Shown here in pieces: positions 37,845-47,423 of a stretch of DNA of 64,000 nucleotides. Position numbers and translations under genes: made by a program. Each line of letters begins with the position of its first letter. Position 1 is the first letter of the stretch. The notes beneath the pieces were generated by a model that worked only from the letters and a program-made list of their open reading frames with translations, was not told where the DNA came from and made no database searches. Source of the DNA: Serpentinicella alkaliphila (GTDB lineage Bacteria > Bacillota > Clostridia > Peptostreptococcales > Natronincolaceae); assembly GCF_018141405.1 (NCBI RefSeq), contig NZ_CP058648.1, positions 139,001 through 203,000 on the forward strand, written 5' to 3'.

Positions 37845-37880
37845 AAAATAAGGATAGGAAAATTTACCTATCCTTATTTT
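37845..37880. terminator. Bidirectional terminator between the transporter operon and hcp
   Basis: Perfect 14-bp stem AAAATAAGGATAGG (37845-37858) with CCTATCCTTATTTT (37867-37880), loop AAAATTTA. T-rich tails in both directions. It ends the ABC operon read leftwards and isolates the hcp promoter. Confidence 0.75.
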
Positions 37881-37949
37881 TACTATGATAATTCGAAAAG
37901 TTTAAAGTTTTTTATCTACATTATTAAGCAATTTTTTAACATTAATTTT

Positions 37950-38936
37950 TTACTTTATATTAACTATTAAATCTTCTATATTAATAGTATTGTCTAACAT
38001 GCCATTAGATTTTAGGAAATTCTGTGTTGTTTTTAATTCTTCAATATCTGATGGTTTTATAGTTGGATCAAAATCATACCATTCATACATCATTTTTACA
38101 TCATCAATAGTCAATCCTGTTTCTTCTGCAGTTATTCTATACGCTTCATCTAAATTATTGTGAATAAATTCTAGACTTTCTTGATGTATTTTAGAAAATC
38201 TCTTGACCAAGTCAGGGTATTTGTTTAAAAACTCGCCTCTAACTGAAACTACAATTGTTCCTTCTACTAATCCTTCGCCAGTTGTAACAGTTTTTGCACC
38301 GGCCTTTATCGCATTTAAGGCAGCTGGCCCAGCTAAAAGGGCTGCATCGATACTACCATTCGTTAATGCTGCTAAAGCACTAGGAATATCCATAGCTATG
38401 TATTCTACCTCATCCTGACTTAAATTATTTACATCTAAGGCAGTTATTAAGAGTTGATGTAAAACAGTCCCTTTTGGACCGCCTACTTTCTTTCCTTTTA
38501 AGTCTGCGGGATTTTTGATTTCATCTGAATTTGTCAAAATCATAAATGCCTTAGGGGCTCTACTGTAAATACTCAATATTTTTAGATCTACTCCATTAGC
38601 CGCTGCTAAGATTACAGAAGTTCCACCAACGGCATTTAGAAAATCTAACTCACCTGCTGCTAATGCTTGAGTTTGATCTGGGCCAGATGTAATTTCTAGT
38701 AGGTTAACTTTAATATTATCTTTATTGAATTCATTATCAAATAATTGTTGATTCTTTTGTATTATCGAAGGTACATTAAGTGGGGCCTTCACGTAAGTTA
38801 AGTTTATTTGATTAACTTGTTCATTATTTTGGGTGGTTGTTTGTTGTTTATTACTACAACCACTTAAAATCAATGATACCATAATACTTGCTAGTATAAT
38901 GCTAAACACTTTTTTATTTTTTCTTATAATATTCAT
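37950..38936 (-). CDS. NitT/TauT-type ABC transporter substrate-binding lipoprotein
   Basis: A 328-residue lipoprotein (signal IILASIMVSLILSGCS with Cys lipidation site) of the NMT1/SsuA fold: GELDFLNAVGGTSVILAAA, NPADLKGKKVGGPKGTVLHQLL, ALTNGSIDAALLAGPAAL and FSKIHQESLEFIHNN. Relatives bind sulfonates, nitrate, thiamine precursors or other small anions, so the ligand is open. Last gene of an operon with permease, ATPase and an H-cluster-like protein, under a Fur-box-like sequence. It is only distantly similar to the three substrate-binding-protein remnants elsewhere in the window. Confidence 0.9.
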   Translation of the reverse strand: MNIIRKNKKVFSIILASIMVSLILSGCSNKQQTTTQNNEQVNQINLTYVKAPLNVPSIIQKNQQLFDNEFNKDNIKVNLLEITSGPDQTQALAAGELDFLNAVGGTSVILAAANGVDLKILSIYSRAPKAFMILTNSDEIKNPADLKGKKVGGPKGTVLHQLLITALDVNNLSQDEVEYIAMDIPSALAALTNGSIDAALLAGPAALNAIKAGAKTVTTGEGLVEGTIVVSVRGEFLNKYPDLVKRFSKIHQESLEFIHNNLDEAYRITAEETGLTIDDVKMMYEWYDFDPTIKPSDIEELKTTQNFLKSNGMLDNTINIEDLIVNIK

Positions 38937-38953
38937 TTAAATACCTCCCAAAA

Positions 38954-39718
38954 TTATAATGTATAAAGACTTTGTGTTTGTTTTCCAGTAATAGCATTAA
39001 GAATTTCCTCCTGTATGTTAATAAATTCTACGCCACTCTGTCTTGGATAAGATAAAGGTACAGAACGCTCCATAACCACCTCCCCTTCATTGAAGACTAT
39101 AACTTTTTCCCCTAAGTAAACTGCTTCCTCCACGTTATGAGTAACAAAAACTATTGTTTTATGTTGTGCAAGAAATATATTAACCATTTCCTCCTGGAGA
39201 TTTTTTCGGGTAAAATAATCTAATGCAGCAAAAGGCTCATCCATTAATATAATATCCGGATTATAACACAAAGTACGCCCAACAGCTGTCCTTTGAGCCA
39301 TCCCACCAGAAATTTGAGATGGATATGCGTCTTTAAATTTCTTCAATCCCATAATGTGCAAATATTTGTCTACGGTTTTTTCAATCTCTAATTTATTCTT
39401 AAGCTTAAACAATGGAAAAGCCATGTTTTCCTTAACCGTTAGCCAAGGAAATAATCTAGACTCTTGAAAAACTATTCCGACTGGCCTTTTTTCGGCCCTA
39501 TTATCGTTATTAGTAAATGTAAATTCTATTTCCCCCGCTGATTGTTTTTCTAGTCCACTCAATAACCTTAGCAGAGTTGTTTTTCCACAACCGCTTTTAC
39601 CAACAATTGTAGTAAAGCTACCATCAAGAATATGTAAATCTATATTTTTTAATGCGTGTATAGTTTCAGCCCCTATTGAGAATTGTTTACTTAAGTTTGA
39701 TAGCTTAATTCCAGCCAT
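38954..39718 (-). CDS. NitT/TauT-type ABC transporter ATP-binding protein
   Basis: A 254-residue ATPase with Walker A GKSGCGKTT, signature QISGGMAQRTAVGRTL, Walker B DIILMDEPFAALD and switch VTHNVEEAV. The DEPFxALDxxTR pattern is diagnostic of the SsuB/TauB/NrtD group. The ATG at 39718 follows GGAAGGTGG and overlaps the permease gene by 14 nt, indicating translational coupling. Pairs with the permease and binding protein on either side. Confidence 0.93.
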   Translation of the reverse strand: MAGIKLSNLSKQFSIGAETIHALKNIDLHILDGSFTTIVGKSGCGKTTLLRLLSGLEKQSAGEIEFTFTNNDNRAEKRPVGIVFQESRLFPWLTVKENMAFPLFKLKNKLEIEKTVDKYLHIMGLKKFKDAYPSQISGGMAQRTAVGRTLCYNPDIILMDEPFAALDYFTRKNLQEEMVNIFLAQHKTIVFVTHNVEEAVYLGEKVIVFNEGEVVMERSVPLSYPRQSGVEFINIQEEILNAITGKQTQSLYTL

Positions 39719-40469
39719 GACTTTTTCCACCTTCCTTTAATAGGGTAAAAGATTCAGTTATTTTAATTACTATAAGGTCTATTAAAGAACCTAATATTCC
39801 GATAGTAAATATTCCAACTAAAACTACATCTGTTCTCGATAATTGCTGAGCATCTAAGATCATATATCCAATACCAGAAGAAGCAGCAACTAGCTCCGCT
39901 CCAATTAAAGCTCTCCAACTATACCCAAGACCTAGCCTTATACCAATAAAAATATATGGTAATGTAGCTGGAAAAATAATTTTACAAAACTTTTCAAAGC
40001 CTGTTAATCCAAAGGAATCCCCTACTTCTAGTAACTTTTTATCACAATTTAAAACACCATTTAATGTGTTTAAGAAAATAGGGAAAAACGAAGCTAGCAC
40101 AATAATAACAATTTTTGATTTTTCTCCTATACCAAACCAGAGTATAAGCATAGGAACAGTAGCAAGTGGTGGTACATGTCTTATAAATTCGAGAGTAGGA
40201 TTAAAATAGTCAATCAGTCTATTTCTCATTCCAAGTGCTATTCCTGAAGGAAATGCTAAACAGAAGGCTATTAGAAAACCTAAAAACACTCTGTTTAAAC
40301 TTGCTAGTATATGTCTAAGTAACATTCCATTTTGTAAAACCTTCATTGCAACTTGCAGTGTTCTTATAGGCGTTGGGATAATATATGGATTCAATACTTG
40401 AAAGTTTGACCCTATAATCCAAAACAAAATCATAATAGCCGGAATGTAAAGCCCCTTAATTTTTTTCAA
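39705..40469 (-). CDS. NitT/TauT-type ABC transporter permease
   Basis: A 254-residue membrane protein with the BPD permease signature of SsuC/TauC proteins: HVPPLATVPMLILWFGIGEKSKIVI, the EAA-like loop DSFGLTGFEKFCKIIFPATLPYIFIG and ALIGAELVAASSGIGYMI. Starts at a TTG (40469) with GAGGTGAGAAGAG in front. Six hydrophobic segments. It lies between the H-cluster-like gene (17 nt upstream) and the ATPase gene (14-nt overlap). Confidence 0.92.
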   Translation of the reverse strand: MKKIKGLYIPAIMILFWIIGSNFQVLNPYIIPTPIRTLQVAMKVLQNGMLLRHILASLNRVFLGFLIAFCLAFPSGIALGMRNRLIDYFNPTLEFIRHVPPLATVPMLILWFGIGEKSKIVIIVLASFFPIFLNTLNGVLNCDKKLLEVGDSFGLTGFEKFCKIIFPATLPYIFIGIRLGLGYSWRALIGAELVAASSGIGYMILDAQQLSRTDVVLVGIFTIGILGSLIDLIVIKITESFTLLKEGGKSHGWN

Positions 40470-40486
40470 CTCTTCTCACCTCGCAT

Positions 40487-41128
40487 CTATACACCATCAC
40501 CATTATGGCAACCATCTTTACAAAAAAGCAACTCACAAAGTTCTACTTCTTTACTACATTTTTTTAAAAAAATATTATCAAGTATATCTTCTATCTCCGC
40601 TTCTCCACTTACTTTTTCAATCTTCATATTCAGGCTATCGAAAAAACCAAGGGGAATAGGGGATGCGGATAATTTATTATTTTTTTTGTTATAATCTATC
40701 TGCTTCTTAAATAAATTCCACGTAATAAATTCGATTCTGGGATTACTAAAAACAATGTTTCCACAGTCCACCAGCTGACTACATGGAGTGACAATCGTTA
40801 AAGTACAGTTTTGCTCATTTTCTTTAATATAAATATCATACAGCTCTTTAGCACAGGAGATTAGTATTGGATAAATAGGTGCAATATTATCATTTGCTAG
40901 AGGATATTTGTTTTTTATTAATTCAACTACAGCAGGACACCTAGCGTCTAATACTGGCTTATTTTTTGTGTTCAACACATGTTTCAGATAATCTTCCTGC
41001 ACTTTATCTGCTTGATTACTACAGTAAACAATTCTATAACCTTTATTCTCAATAAACTCTATTACCGAGTTGTATTCCTCTTCAACGATTTTCTCAACGA
41101 CTGGATTAAGCCATGTGTATTTCTGCAA
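40487..41128 (-). CDS. H-cluster-domain-like protein (truncated [FeFe]-hydrogenase large-subunit relative)
   Basis: About 213 residues from a TTG at 41128 (AGAGGAAG site); in-frame ATGs at 41149 and 41164 lack a site. In numbering from 41164, four motifs echo the H-cluster domain of iron-only hydrogenases: LDARCPAVVELI (C76; compare TSCCP), IVTPCSQLV (C128; compare MPC) and CELLFCKDGCHNGDG (C215, C219; compare ACPGGCxNGGG). All four cysteines that would hold the [4Fe-4S] part are kept, but the proton-transfer Cys of TSCCP is Arg and the Lys and Glu of MPCxxKxxE are gone, and the ferredoxin domains are absent. A hydrogenase reaction is therefore unlikely; Fe-S sensing, binding or handling is inferred. 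First gene of a Fur-boxed ABC transporter operon. Confidence 0.7.
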   Translation of the reverse strand: MQKYTWLNPVVEKIVEEEYNSVIEFIENKGYRIVYCSNQADKVQEDYLKHVLNTKNKPVLDARCPAVVELIKNKYPLANDNIAPIYPILISCAKELYDIYIKENEQNCTLTIVTPCSQLVDCGNIVFSNPRIEFITWNLFKKQIDYNKKNNKLSASPIPLGFFDSLNMKIEKVSGEAEIEDILDNIFLKKCSKEVELCELLFCKDGCHNGDGV

Positions 41129-41191
41129 TACTATCTTCCTCTCATACATTAATATACAAAACAAATAAATTACATATCAACAGGGTTAATT

Positions 41192-41210
41192 CGTAATGAT
41201 TATCATTTTC
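41192..41210. promoter_or_regulatory. Putative Fur box of the H-cluster-like/ABC transporter operon
   Basis: CGTAATGATTATCATTTTC matches 15 of 19 positions of the Fur consensus and lies 64 nt upstream of the TTG start, in promoter position. Suggests iron-repressed expression of the whole operon. Confidence 0.6.
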
Positions 41211-41434
41211 AGTAGTACGTTATAATACTAGCATAATTTTAGTATTTATGCTATATATTTAAAAATTTTTTTAATTTATCTAATATACCACAAACATAAA
41301 TTTGCTAAACAAACATAGTAATTTGTTAAGAAAAGGCTTCTGTTGTATATTAATGGATAATTTATTTTAAAGAAAATATTAGTAAAACTTCGATATACTG
41401 CTTTTACTTAATTTCTATCAAAATAAGCTTCTAT

Positions 41435-41453
41435 GATAGAAATTATCATTATA
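41435..41453. promoter_or_regulatory. Second Fur-box-like sequence
   Basis: GATAGAAATTATCATTATA matches 14 of 19 consensus positions, about 225 nt further from the operon. It could be a second operator or a relic tied to the decayed neighbour. Confidence 0.35.
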
Positions 41454-41520
41454 TTAAATAAAATAAAAATAGTAATGTGTCAGTTATGTACATTACTATT
41501 TTTTGCATCTTTATAGCTAT

Positions 41521-42346
41521 TTATTTTATAAAACGCCCTTGCTCAGGTTTTGCAATTTCATTAAAGTGGTTGACCAGCAAATCTAAATGACGTGTTAGTT
41601 CTTCACCTTTCATTGGTTTTACATGGCTTGGTATTACTAAGGAAGGCTTTAATTTCTTTAGAGTTCAATTGAGAATTCTGCTGAATTCCAATCTGTAGTT
41701 AAGTACTTTGGAGGCCCACTTATCTGTTCTCTATGCAGTATAACCGATAATAGAGACTCCTGTTTTGTGGTTGTAAAAGCATCTACTACAATAAGAACAC
41801 CATCTTTCTCACGGAATAAAGAAATATGCCCTACAGTATGCCCAGGTGTGTGCACCCATTTCCAACCTGGCATCCCCGGAATACTGCCATCATCTGGTAG
41901 AGGTACCGCTTGGAAACCAATATCTATACTCCTATGTGGGAAGGTTGGAGATAACTTTGCAACCATGCCCTCATCAACAGTAGGGTCTGCTAATGGATAG
42001 TCTCTCTTACCTGTAACATATGGCATTTCTAACTTGTGGATATACACTGGAACATCCCATAAAATACAGAGTTTAATAACTGAACCAACATGATCGAAAT
42101 AGCCATGGGTAAGAATAATTGCTTGAGGTCGACTATTTTTTCCTAATCGTTTTCAGCAGTCTCTATTATAAGATTTGCTGAATTTTCTAGTCCCGTGTCT
42201 ACTAGCACCCATTCACTCTTTCTATCATCTGGCTTTCAGACGAGGCATGCGGTTACAACTGTAAAATCCATAACTAATATATCTGAAGTAACTTCTTCAT
42301 ATGACGAAGTCATAGCCGACAATCCTTCAATAATTTTGTTACCCAT
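41521..42346 (-). pseudogene. Decayed metallo-beta-lactamase-fold hydrolase
   Basis: From an ATG at 42346 with GGGAGG the frame shows MDFTVVTACLV-TGA-KPDD, WVLVDTGLEN, a frameshift near 42150, and a piece with the mutated metal motif ILTHGYFDHVGSV (HxHxDH with the second His replaced by Tyr). It continues with HTPGHTVGHISLF and VDAFTTTKQESL, then another frameshift near 41660 and the tail LVIPSHVKPMKGEEL to a TAA at 41521. At least three lesions plus a lost metal ligand make it a pseudogene. Family members hydrolyse thioesters, lactones and similar substrates; none can be assigned. Confidence 0.8.
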
Positions 42347-42446
42347 TTGAATATCCTCCCTATCTCGTTAAATAGTTTATCTTTAAACAATAGCATTATT
42401 TAGTTTGTCTAAATCTATATTTCCTATGTGCTTCTACTAACTAAAA

Positions 42447-42489
42447 AACACTATAAAACAGGTACTCGCTGCATCTATTTTACAGTGTT
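42447..42489 (-). terminator. Terminator of arsA
   Basis: AACACT-TAAAA (42447-42457) pairs with TTTTA-AGTGTT (42478-42489), followed on the minus strand by TTTTTTAG. About 24 nt after the arsA stop. Confidence 0.65.
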
Positions 42490-42512
42490 CCACTAAATGT
42501 AAGTTTTTCCAT

Positions 42513-44258
42513 TTAGTTTATAATGTCTTCTATTTTCGAAAGCTTTACTTCTCCAGGCATCCATTTTACAATAGCAAAATTACCATTTGATATTTCATTT
42601 ACTTTATTAATCCATTGAATTTCATTGCTTGCCTTTGCTTTTAAAATAGTATTTGTAGTATCTACTGCATAAAAACTTGAATTAATCACCCACCATTTAT
42701 TATTAATATGAGCACGACTCAAATCAGCTTGTAGTCTTAATGCTTCATAAACAGGTGTTGTTTCAGCTAATGTTATAATTATAACCTCTGTTTCATTTTC
42801 ATTTCTCAATCTAGGTAAAAGCTTCTTAACAGACTCAGGTATATCTCCTTGGGAGCGCTCAATTTCTTTATGATAACTTTGAGTTGCATCTAAAAGCAAT
42901 AAAGTATGCCCTGTTGGTGCCGTATCAATTACTACAACTTCATTCTCTGACCTTTCTACTATTTTAGCAAAAGCTCTAAATACAGCAATCTCCTGAGTAC
43001 ACGGGGATTTTAAATCTTCTTCTATATAAGCTAGGTCATGTTCACCAAGAGTTTTTCTAGCCTTAATTAAAACTTCTTCTTTGTACTTTTCAAACTCTTG
43101 TTTTTCATCAATTCGACTAATAGTAATTCCGTAGCTCTCATCTAAGACAAACTGTATATGAGCAGCTGGATCTGTAGTTGTTAAATGTACCTTTTTGCCT
43201 TTTTTGGCTAGCCCTAGGGCTATAGCCGCTGCTATAGTAGTTTTACCAACCCCACCTTTACCCATTGTAAAAATTACTTTTTTTCCACTCTCATTTAAAT
43301 CTTCTATTATATCTTTTACTTTAGGTATTACATCTAAATTTAGAATTTCAGAAGTATTTTTGATAGTTTTATCATTTAAAAATGCTCTTACATTTTCTAC
43401 TCCTGTCACATTATAAGGTCTTAATGGAATATAGAAAGTTTCCAGGTGCTTAATTGCCTCTGGTATATCCCTTAATGCATTATGTTGTTTTTCAAAAATA
43501 GCAGTCGACAGATAATCATCCTGGCCCTCAAGAACACCATTAATAATTAAAACTTGATTATTTACTCCTATGTCCTGAAGTTCTTTTGAAGCTCTCTCAG
43601 CTTCTTTTAATGGAGATATCTCTGGTCTAGATACAAGAATTAATGTGGTTTTTTCAGAATCTGATAAGTTTTCAACCGCGTTTTTATATATATTTTTTTT
43701 ATCTTCAAGCCCAGATAGTTGACCTAAGCAGGATGAACCATGAGTATTTTCATTAATAAAGTTATTCCATGCTGAAGGTAGTTGAAGCATTCTTAGTGTA
43801 TGTCCTGTTGGGGCTGTATCAAATATAATATGATCATACTCGATAGCAGTGCTTTCATCTGTAATAAAGGTTGAGAATTCATTAAATGCTGCAATTTCAA
43901 CAGTACATGATCCCGAAAGCTGTTCTTCCATGTTTTTTAACACTACATCTGGCAATTTCCCTCTATATGGTCCAATCACACTTTCTCTATACTCCGCAGC
44001 AGCTTCCTCTGGATCGAAATTCGCTACTACCAAGCCAGGAACCTCTTTTATGGCAACTCCTTTATTATTTAGCTTTGTATTAAAAACATCTTGTAGGTTG
44101 GAAGCTGGATCGGTACTAATTAGCATTATTTTTTTTCCTTGGTCAGCTAAAGCTACTGCAGTAGCACATGCCGTAGATGTTTTGCCTACTCCACCTTTTC
44201 CAGTGAAAAATAAATATTTAGTTAGGTTTAATTTGTTGACATCAAAAATATTATTCAT
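42513..44258 (-). CDS. arsA: ArsA-type arsenite-stimulated ATPase
   Basis: A 581-residue protein of two homologous ATPase halves, each with a deviant Walker A: FTGKGGVGKTSTACA near residue 18 and FTMGKGGVGKTTIAAA near 330, each followed by a switch STDPAS or TTDPAA. The second DTAPTGHTLR(L) motif appears in both halves. Metalloid-site cysteines are present at the equivalent places: SGSCTVEIAAF, HGSSCLGQL and KSPCTQEIAVF. In other bacteria ArsA energises the ArsB pump for As(III)/Sb(III) export and is helped by the chaperone ArsD. Neither arsB, arsD nor arsR is adjacent here, so the partner must be elsewhere or the role is different. Confidence 0.93.
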   Translation of the reverse strand: MNNIFDVNKLNLTKYLFFTGKGGVGKTSTACATAVALADQGKKIMLISTDPASNLQDVFNTKLNNKGVAIKEVPGLVVANFDPEEAAAEYRESVIGPYRGKLPDVVLKNMEEQLSGSCTVEIAAFNEFSTFITDESTAIEYDHIIFDTAPTGHTLRMLQLPSAWNNFINENTHGSSCLGQLSGLEDKKNIYKNAVENLSDSEKTTLILVSRPEISPLKEAERASKELQDIGVNNQVLIINGVLEGQDDYLSTAIFEKQHNALRDIPEAIKHLETFYIPLRPYNVTGVENVRAFLNDKTIKNTSEILNLDVIPKVKDIIEDLNESGKKVIFTMGKGGVGKTTIAAAIALGLAKKGKKVHLTTTDPAAHIQFVLDESYGITISRIDEKQEFEKYKEEVLIKARKTLGEHDLAYIEEDLKSPCTQEIAVFRAFAKIVERSENEVVVIDTAPTGHTLLLLDATQSYHKEIERSQGDIPESVKKLLPRLRNENETEVIIITLAETTPVYEALRLQADLSRAHINNKWWVINSSFYAVDTTNTILKAKASNEIQWINKVNEISNGNFAIVKWMPGEVKLSKIEDIIN

Positions 44259-44577
44259 TATTTATAACCTCTCTTCCTAAATACAACAAAGGCTTAATTA
44301 ATTATTCATTTTACTATCACATAACATTTTCAAAAAATAGTCATTTTTTATTAATATACTCTTATTAATATTTTGTTTCATTTATTATTAAAAAAACACA
44401 GGTTTTTAAGCCTTATTTTATTCCAGTCTTTAGCCGCCAAGAAGTAATTACCAGTAAAACAAGTAGTTAAATTTAAATATAGATAACTATCTATGTATTT
44501 AATATATACCTTCTTCTACATATAGTCAATACTACATAATTAACATAAAAAAAGAGACAGGCATAAGTCACATGTCC
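44259..44577. other. Intergenic region without recognisable gene
   Basis: Contains the arsA promoter side. I see no reading frame with a ribosome site, and no clear operator such as an ArsR palindrome. Confidence 0.5.
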
Positions 44578-45992
44578 TTAAAAACTAACCTGATTATGCT
44601 CCAACAATCTTACTAACATAGCTATTGCCTGCTCTCTAGATGTATTTCCTCTAGGGTTAATTATATTTTTGCCTACTCCACTAATCACTCCGAGTTTATT
44701 CATTAGCTGTACTGAGCTTTTAGCATCGTCTGCTATTTCATCCTCATCACTAAAATATCTATACTCCTTCGTAACTACTGGATAAATCTCTAAAGAAGTT
44801 AGTACTCTTTCTAACATACAAGCCATCTGTTGCCTTGTAATCTTACCCTTAGGATCAAACTTACCGTCACCTATCCCATTTACTATACCCACTGAATATG
44901 CTTGCAAAATTGCAAGGTTTTGAGTATCCTTAAATATGTTTGAATTAGCCTTAATTTCAATTTTTCCACCTAGAATCCTATACAATTGTAAAGATAGCTC
45001 TGCAAATTCTTCCCGAGTAATGTCTGCTGTAAAATTACTTAGTATCTTCTGTGTAACTAGTTCATATGTTATAGCTTTCTCTATTTCTATCTTTGCCCAA
45101 TTTGAATAAGTATCATCTGGTGCATAGGTTATTTTATGGATTGGTGTTAATTTATTACTTTTAAATTCTGTTAAATGTGTATAACTTGAGTTCTTAGCCT
45201 TAGGATAATCTGCAGCATTCCAAGTATGGGTATTCCTCATAAAATTATCGTCTTTAAGGAAATACTTATATATAACTCTGCCCTTTACATCTGGAAGTGG
45301 GTCATTCCACGTTATATCTAAATGATACCATTCATCTGATATTTTAACTAAATTCCAAAGATGTGATTCATTTAGCCCACTACCTAAAATTAGCATATTA
45401 TCAATACCTAGCTCTTCAAACATTAAGTGGGCCAACAGAGATACCCTTGACATACTCCCTGACCTTTAAACATTACAGTGTGAGGACTATATGGATTTCC
45501 TGCATAATCCAAATTATACTCTGTATTCAATACAATAAAATTATTTACCGCTTTAATTTTTTCAATATCACTCATGTTATCAGTTATGATTTCCTTTAAC
45601 ACTCTCTTTACTGCTTCAGCAAGATCTCTTTCCTGTTCAGGTGTTGTCATGTATCCAATGGTATATTTAACTGTTATTCTATCAGTAAATCCATCTAAAC
45701 CATATTCTAATGTTGAATAACTGTATAAATTGTACGGGCTTTTAGCTATTGCACGATTGACAGTATCTAGTAATAACTCTGCTTTTTCACCTGCTATAAT
45801 TTGTGAAATTAGATCACTGCTAATAATATCAAATTCACTAATCGGATTTCGTTCACTCAATTGTGACACTATATATCGCTCAATGCTATCAAGACTTTTA
45901 AACTTAGGATTTATATTTTCTGCTGCGTATGTAAAGTTTCCTATAGACCCTACTAGTATACAAACTATTACTATGAGAATTCTTTTTAACAT
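44578..45992 (-). pseudogene. Secreted transglutaminase-like protein with S-layer homology domains, frameshifted
   Basis: The first part (45423-45992) has a signal peptide (MLKRILIVIVCILVGSIGNFTYA) and runs into a transglutaminase core up to KGQGVCQGY, the catalytic Cys. One base appears to be missing near 45440 and the frame resumes as LLAHLMFEELGIDNMLIL (start used at 45453). His (ESHLWNLVKI) and Asp (YHLDITWNDP) of the triad follow. Two to three SLH modules then anchor the protein to the cell wall (AILQAYSVGIVNGIGDGKFDPKG, ITRQQMACML, VISGVGKNIINPRGNTSREQA). Intact homologues would be about 465 residues. A single-base lesion could be natural or a sequencing error. Confidence 0.8.
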
Positions 45993-46122
45993 TCTTTATG
46001 CTCTCCCCCATCTTTAATTTCTGATTTATAGATTTCTAGTGACAAATTTATATCTTACTTATAATTAGTATAAATATAATATTTTTTACGTTACCTTTGT
46101 TTTCCTCTTTATAAAAAGATAA

Positions 46123-46149
46123 CGCCAATCGTCATTTAAACAATTAGCG
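46123..46149 (-). terminator. Terminator of the queuosine-precursor operon
   Basis: CGCCAATCGT (46123-46132) pairs with ACAATTAGCG (46140-46149), 10 bp with two G-T wobbles, followed on the minus strand by TTATCTTTTTAT. It lies 8 nt after the queC stop. Confidence 0.65.
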
Positions 46150-46156
46150 CTAGTAT

Positions 46157-46813
46157 CTACTTATACTTGTTCTTAAAGTCTACATATCCATTTTTTCTTA
46201 ATTTACAGGCTGGACACTCTCCACAACCGTTACCCTTTATACCATTATAGCAGGTTAAGGTCTCTTCTTTTACGATATCTAATACACCTAAGTCATCAGC
46301 TAATTTCCATGTTTCTTCCTTATTTATCCACATTAATGGTGTTAATATTTCAAACTCATATGCCATTGCAAGGTTAAGTGTCACATTCAGAGATTTAATA
46401 AACACATCTCTGCAGTCTGGATAACCGCTAAAATCACTTTGGGATACTCCAGTAACGATAGCATTTATATCTCTTTGTTTTGCAAATATTCCAACAAAAG
46501 TTAAAAATAGAAGATTTCTCCCATCAACAAAGGAATTAGGTAATCCCTCTGTAGGTGCATTTTTATCCACACTTATATCCTGTCTAGTTAGGGAATTTGG
46601 TGCCAGCTGATTTAATAAATTCAAATCTAAAATGTGATGTTCAATATTATGCTTTTTACATATATCTTTTGCACATGCCAATTCTAATTTATGTTTTTGA
46701 TTATAGTCAAAAGATACTGCAATAACCTCTTTATATCTTTTCTTTGCCCAGAACAAACAAGTTGTACTATCTTGTCCACCACTAAACACAACTATAGCTT
46801 TATCCTTATTCAT
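46157..46813 (-). CDS. queC: 7-cyano-7-deazaguanine synthase QueC
   Basis: A 218-residue enzyme that converts 7-carboxy-7-deazaguanine plus ammonia and ATP to preQ0. The ATP-pyrophosphatase loop is [15 protein letters not shown] at the N-terminus. The zinc site is at the C-terminus in [19 protein letters not shown] (four Cys). [14 protein letters not shown] is the substrate-binding signature. Last gene of the operon that begins with the dehydratase-like pair at 50304, and starts 17 nt after folE. GGTGAGGG ribosome site. Confidence 0.96.
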   Translation of the reverse strand: MNKDKAIVVFSGGQDSTTCLFWAKKRYKEVIAVSFDYNQKHKLELACAKDICKKHNIEHHILDLNLLNQLAPNSLTRQDISVDKNAPTEGLPNSFVDGRNLLFLTFVGIFAKQRDINAIVTGVSQSDFSGYPDCRDVFIKSLNVTLNLAMAYEFEILTPLMWINKEETWKLADDLGVLDIVKEETLTCYNGIKGNGCGECPACKLRKNGYVDFKNKYK

Positions 46814-46830
46814 ACCCTCACCGCCTTAAT

Positions 46831-47421
46831 TTATTTAGTATATAGAATCATAAGCTTATTATTTAAAACTGGATCACTATTAAATCTTCCCCTAGTTGTA
46901 ATTGTTATCGTTTTACTTCCCGGCTTTTCTATTCCTCTAGTAGTCATACATCCATGCTCCCCTTGAATAATAACAGCTACATCCTCTGATTCCGTTATTT
47001 TTTGTAGGATTTCTGCGATGTCACTACCAATCCTTTCCTGTAATTGTAACCTTCGGCCTACTAAATCCGCTATCCTTGCCATTTTACTTAAACCAATAAT
47101 CTTTTTGTTAGGAATATATGCTATTGCAACCTTCATGTTATACATAAGTGCTAAGTGATGCTCACAATGGCTAAATATTTCTATATCCTTCATAAACACT
47201 ATATCGTTAAAATTATCCTGTATATATATGTCTTCCTCAAATGTAGTATCATGCATTTGGGCTATTTCATCGTTTGTATAGCACATACCTTTAAACACTT
47301 CTTCAAACATTTTAGCTGCCCTTTTTGGTGTATCTTTTAAACCTTCCCGGTCAGGATTATCTCCTATGGCTATTAAAATACCTCTTATATGTTGTTCAAT
47401 TGCTTTTAAATCAATTGACAT
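46831..47421 (-). CDS. folE: GTP cyclohydrolase I
   Basis: A 196-residue type I GTP cyclohydrolase that makes 7,8-dihydroneopterin triphosphate, the shared precursor of folate and 7-deazaguanines. The zinc ligands are in [16 protein letters not shown] and [16 protein letters not shown] (Cys-His-Cys), and [11 protein letters not shown] is the usual substrate loop. Start with AAGGAGTG. It lies 2 nt after queE and supplies substrate to QueD in the same operon. Presence of a folE copy here suggests it serves queuosine rather than folate. Confidence 0.96.
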   Translation of the reverse strand: MSIDLKAIEQHIRGILIAIGDNPDREGLKDTPKRAAKMFEEVFKGMCYTNDEIAQMHDTTFEEDIYIQDNFNDIVFMKDIEIFSHCEHHLALMYNMKVAIAYIPNKKIIGLSKMARIADLVGRRLQLQERIGSDIAEILQKITESEDVAVIIQGEHGCMTTRGIEKPGSKTITITTRGRFNSDPVLNNKLMILYTK

Positions 47422-47423
47422 AA

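Larger units (their letters stand above)
41129..41520. other. Regulatory intergenic region
   Basis: No gene. Contains two Fur-box-like sequences (41192-41210 and 41435-41453) and the promoter region of the transporter operon. The right end meets the 3' end of a decayed metallo-beta-lactamase gene. Confidence 0.55.
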
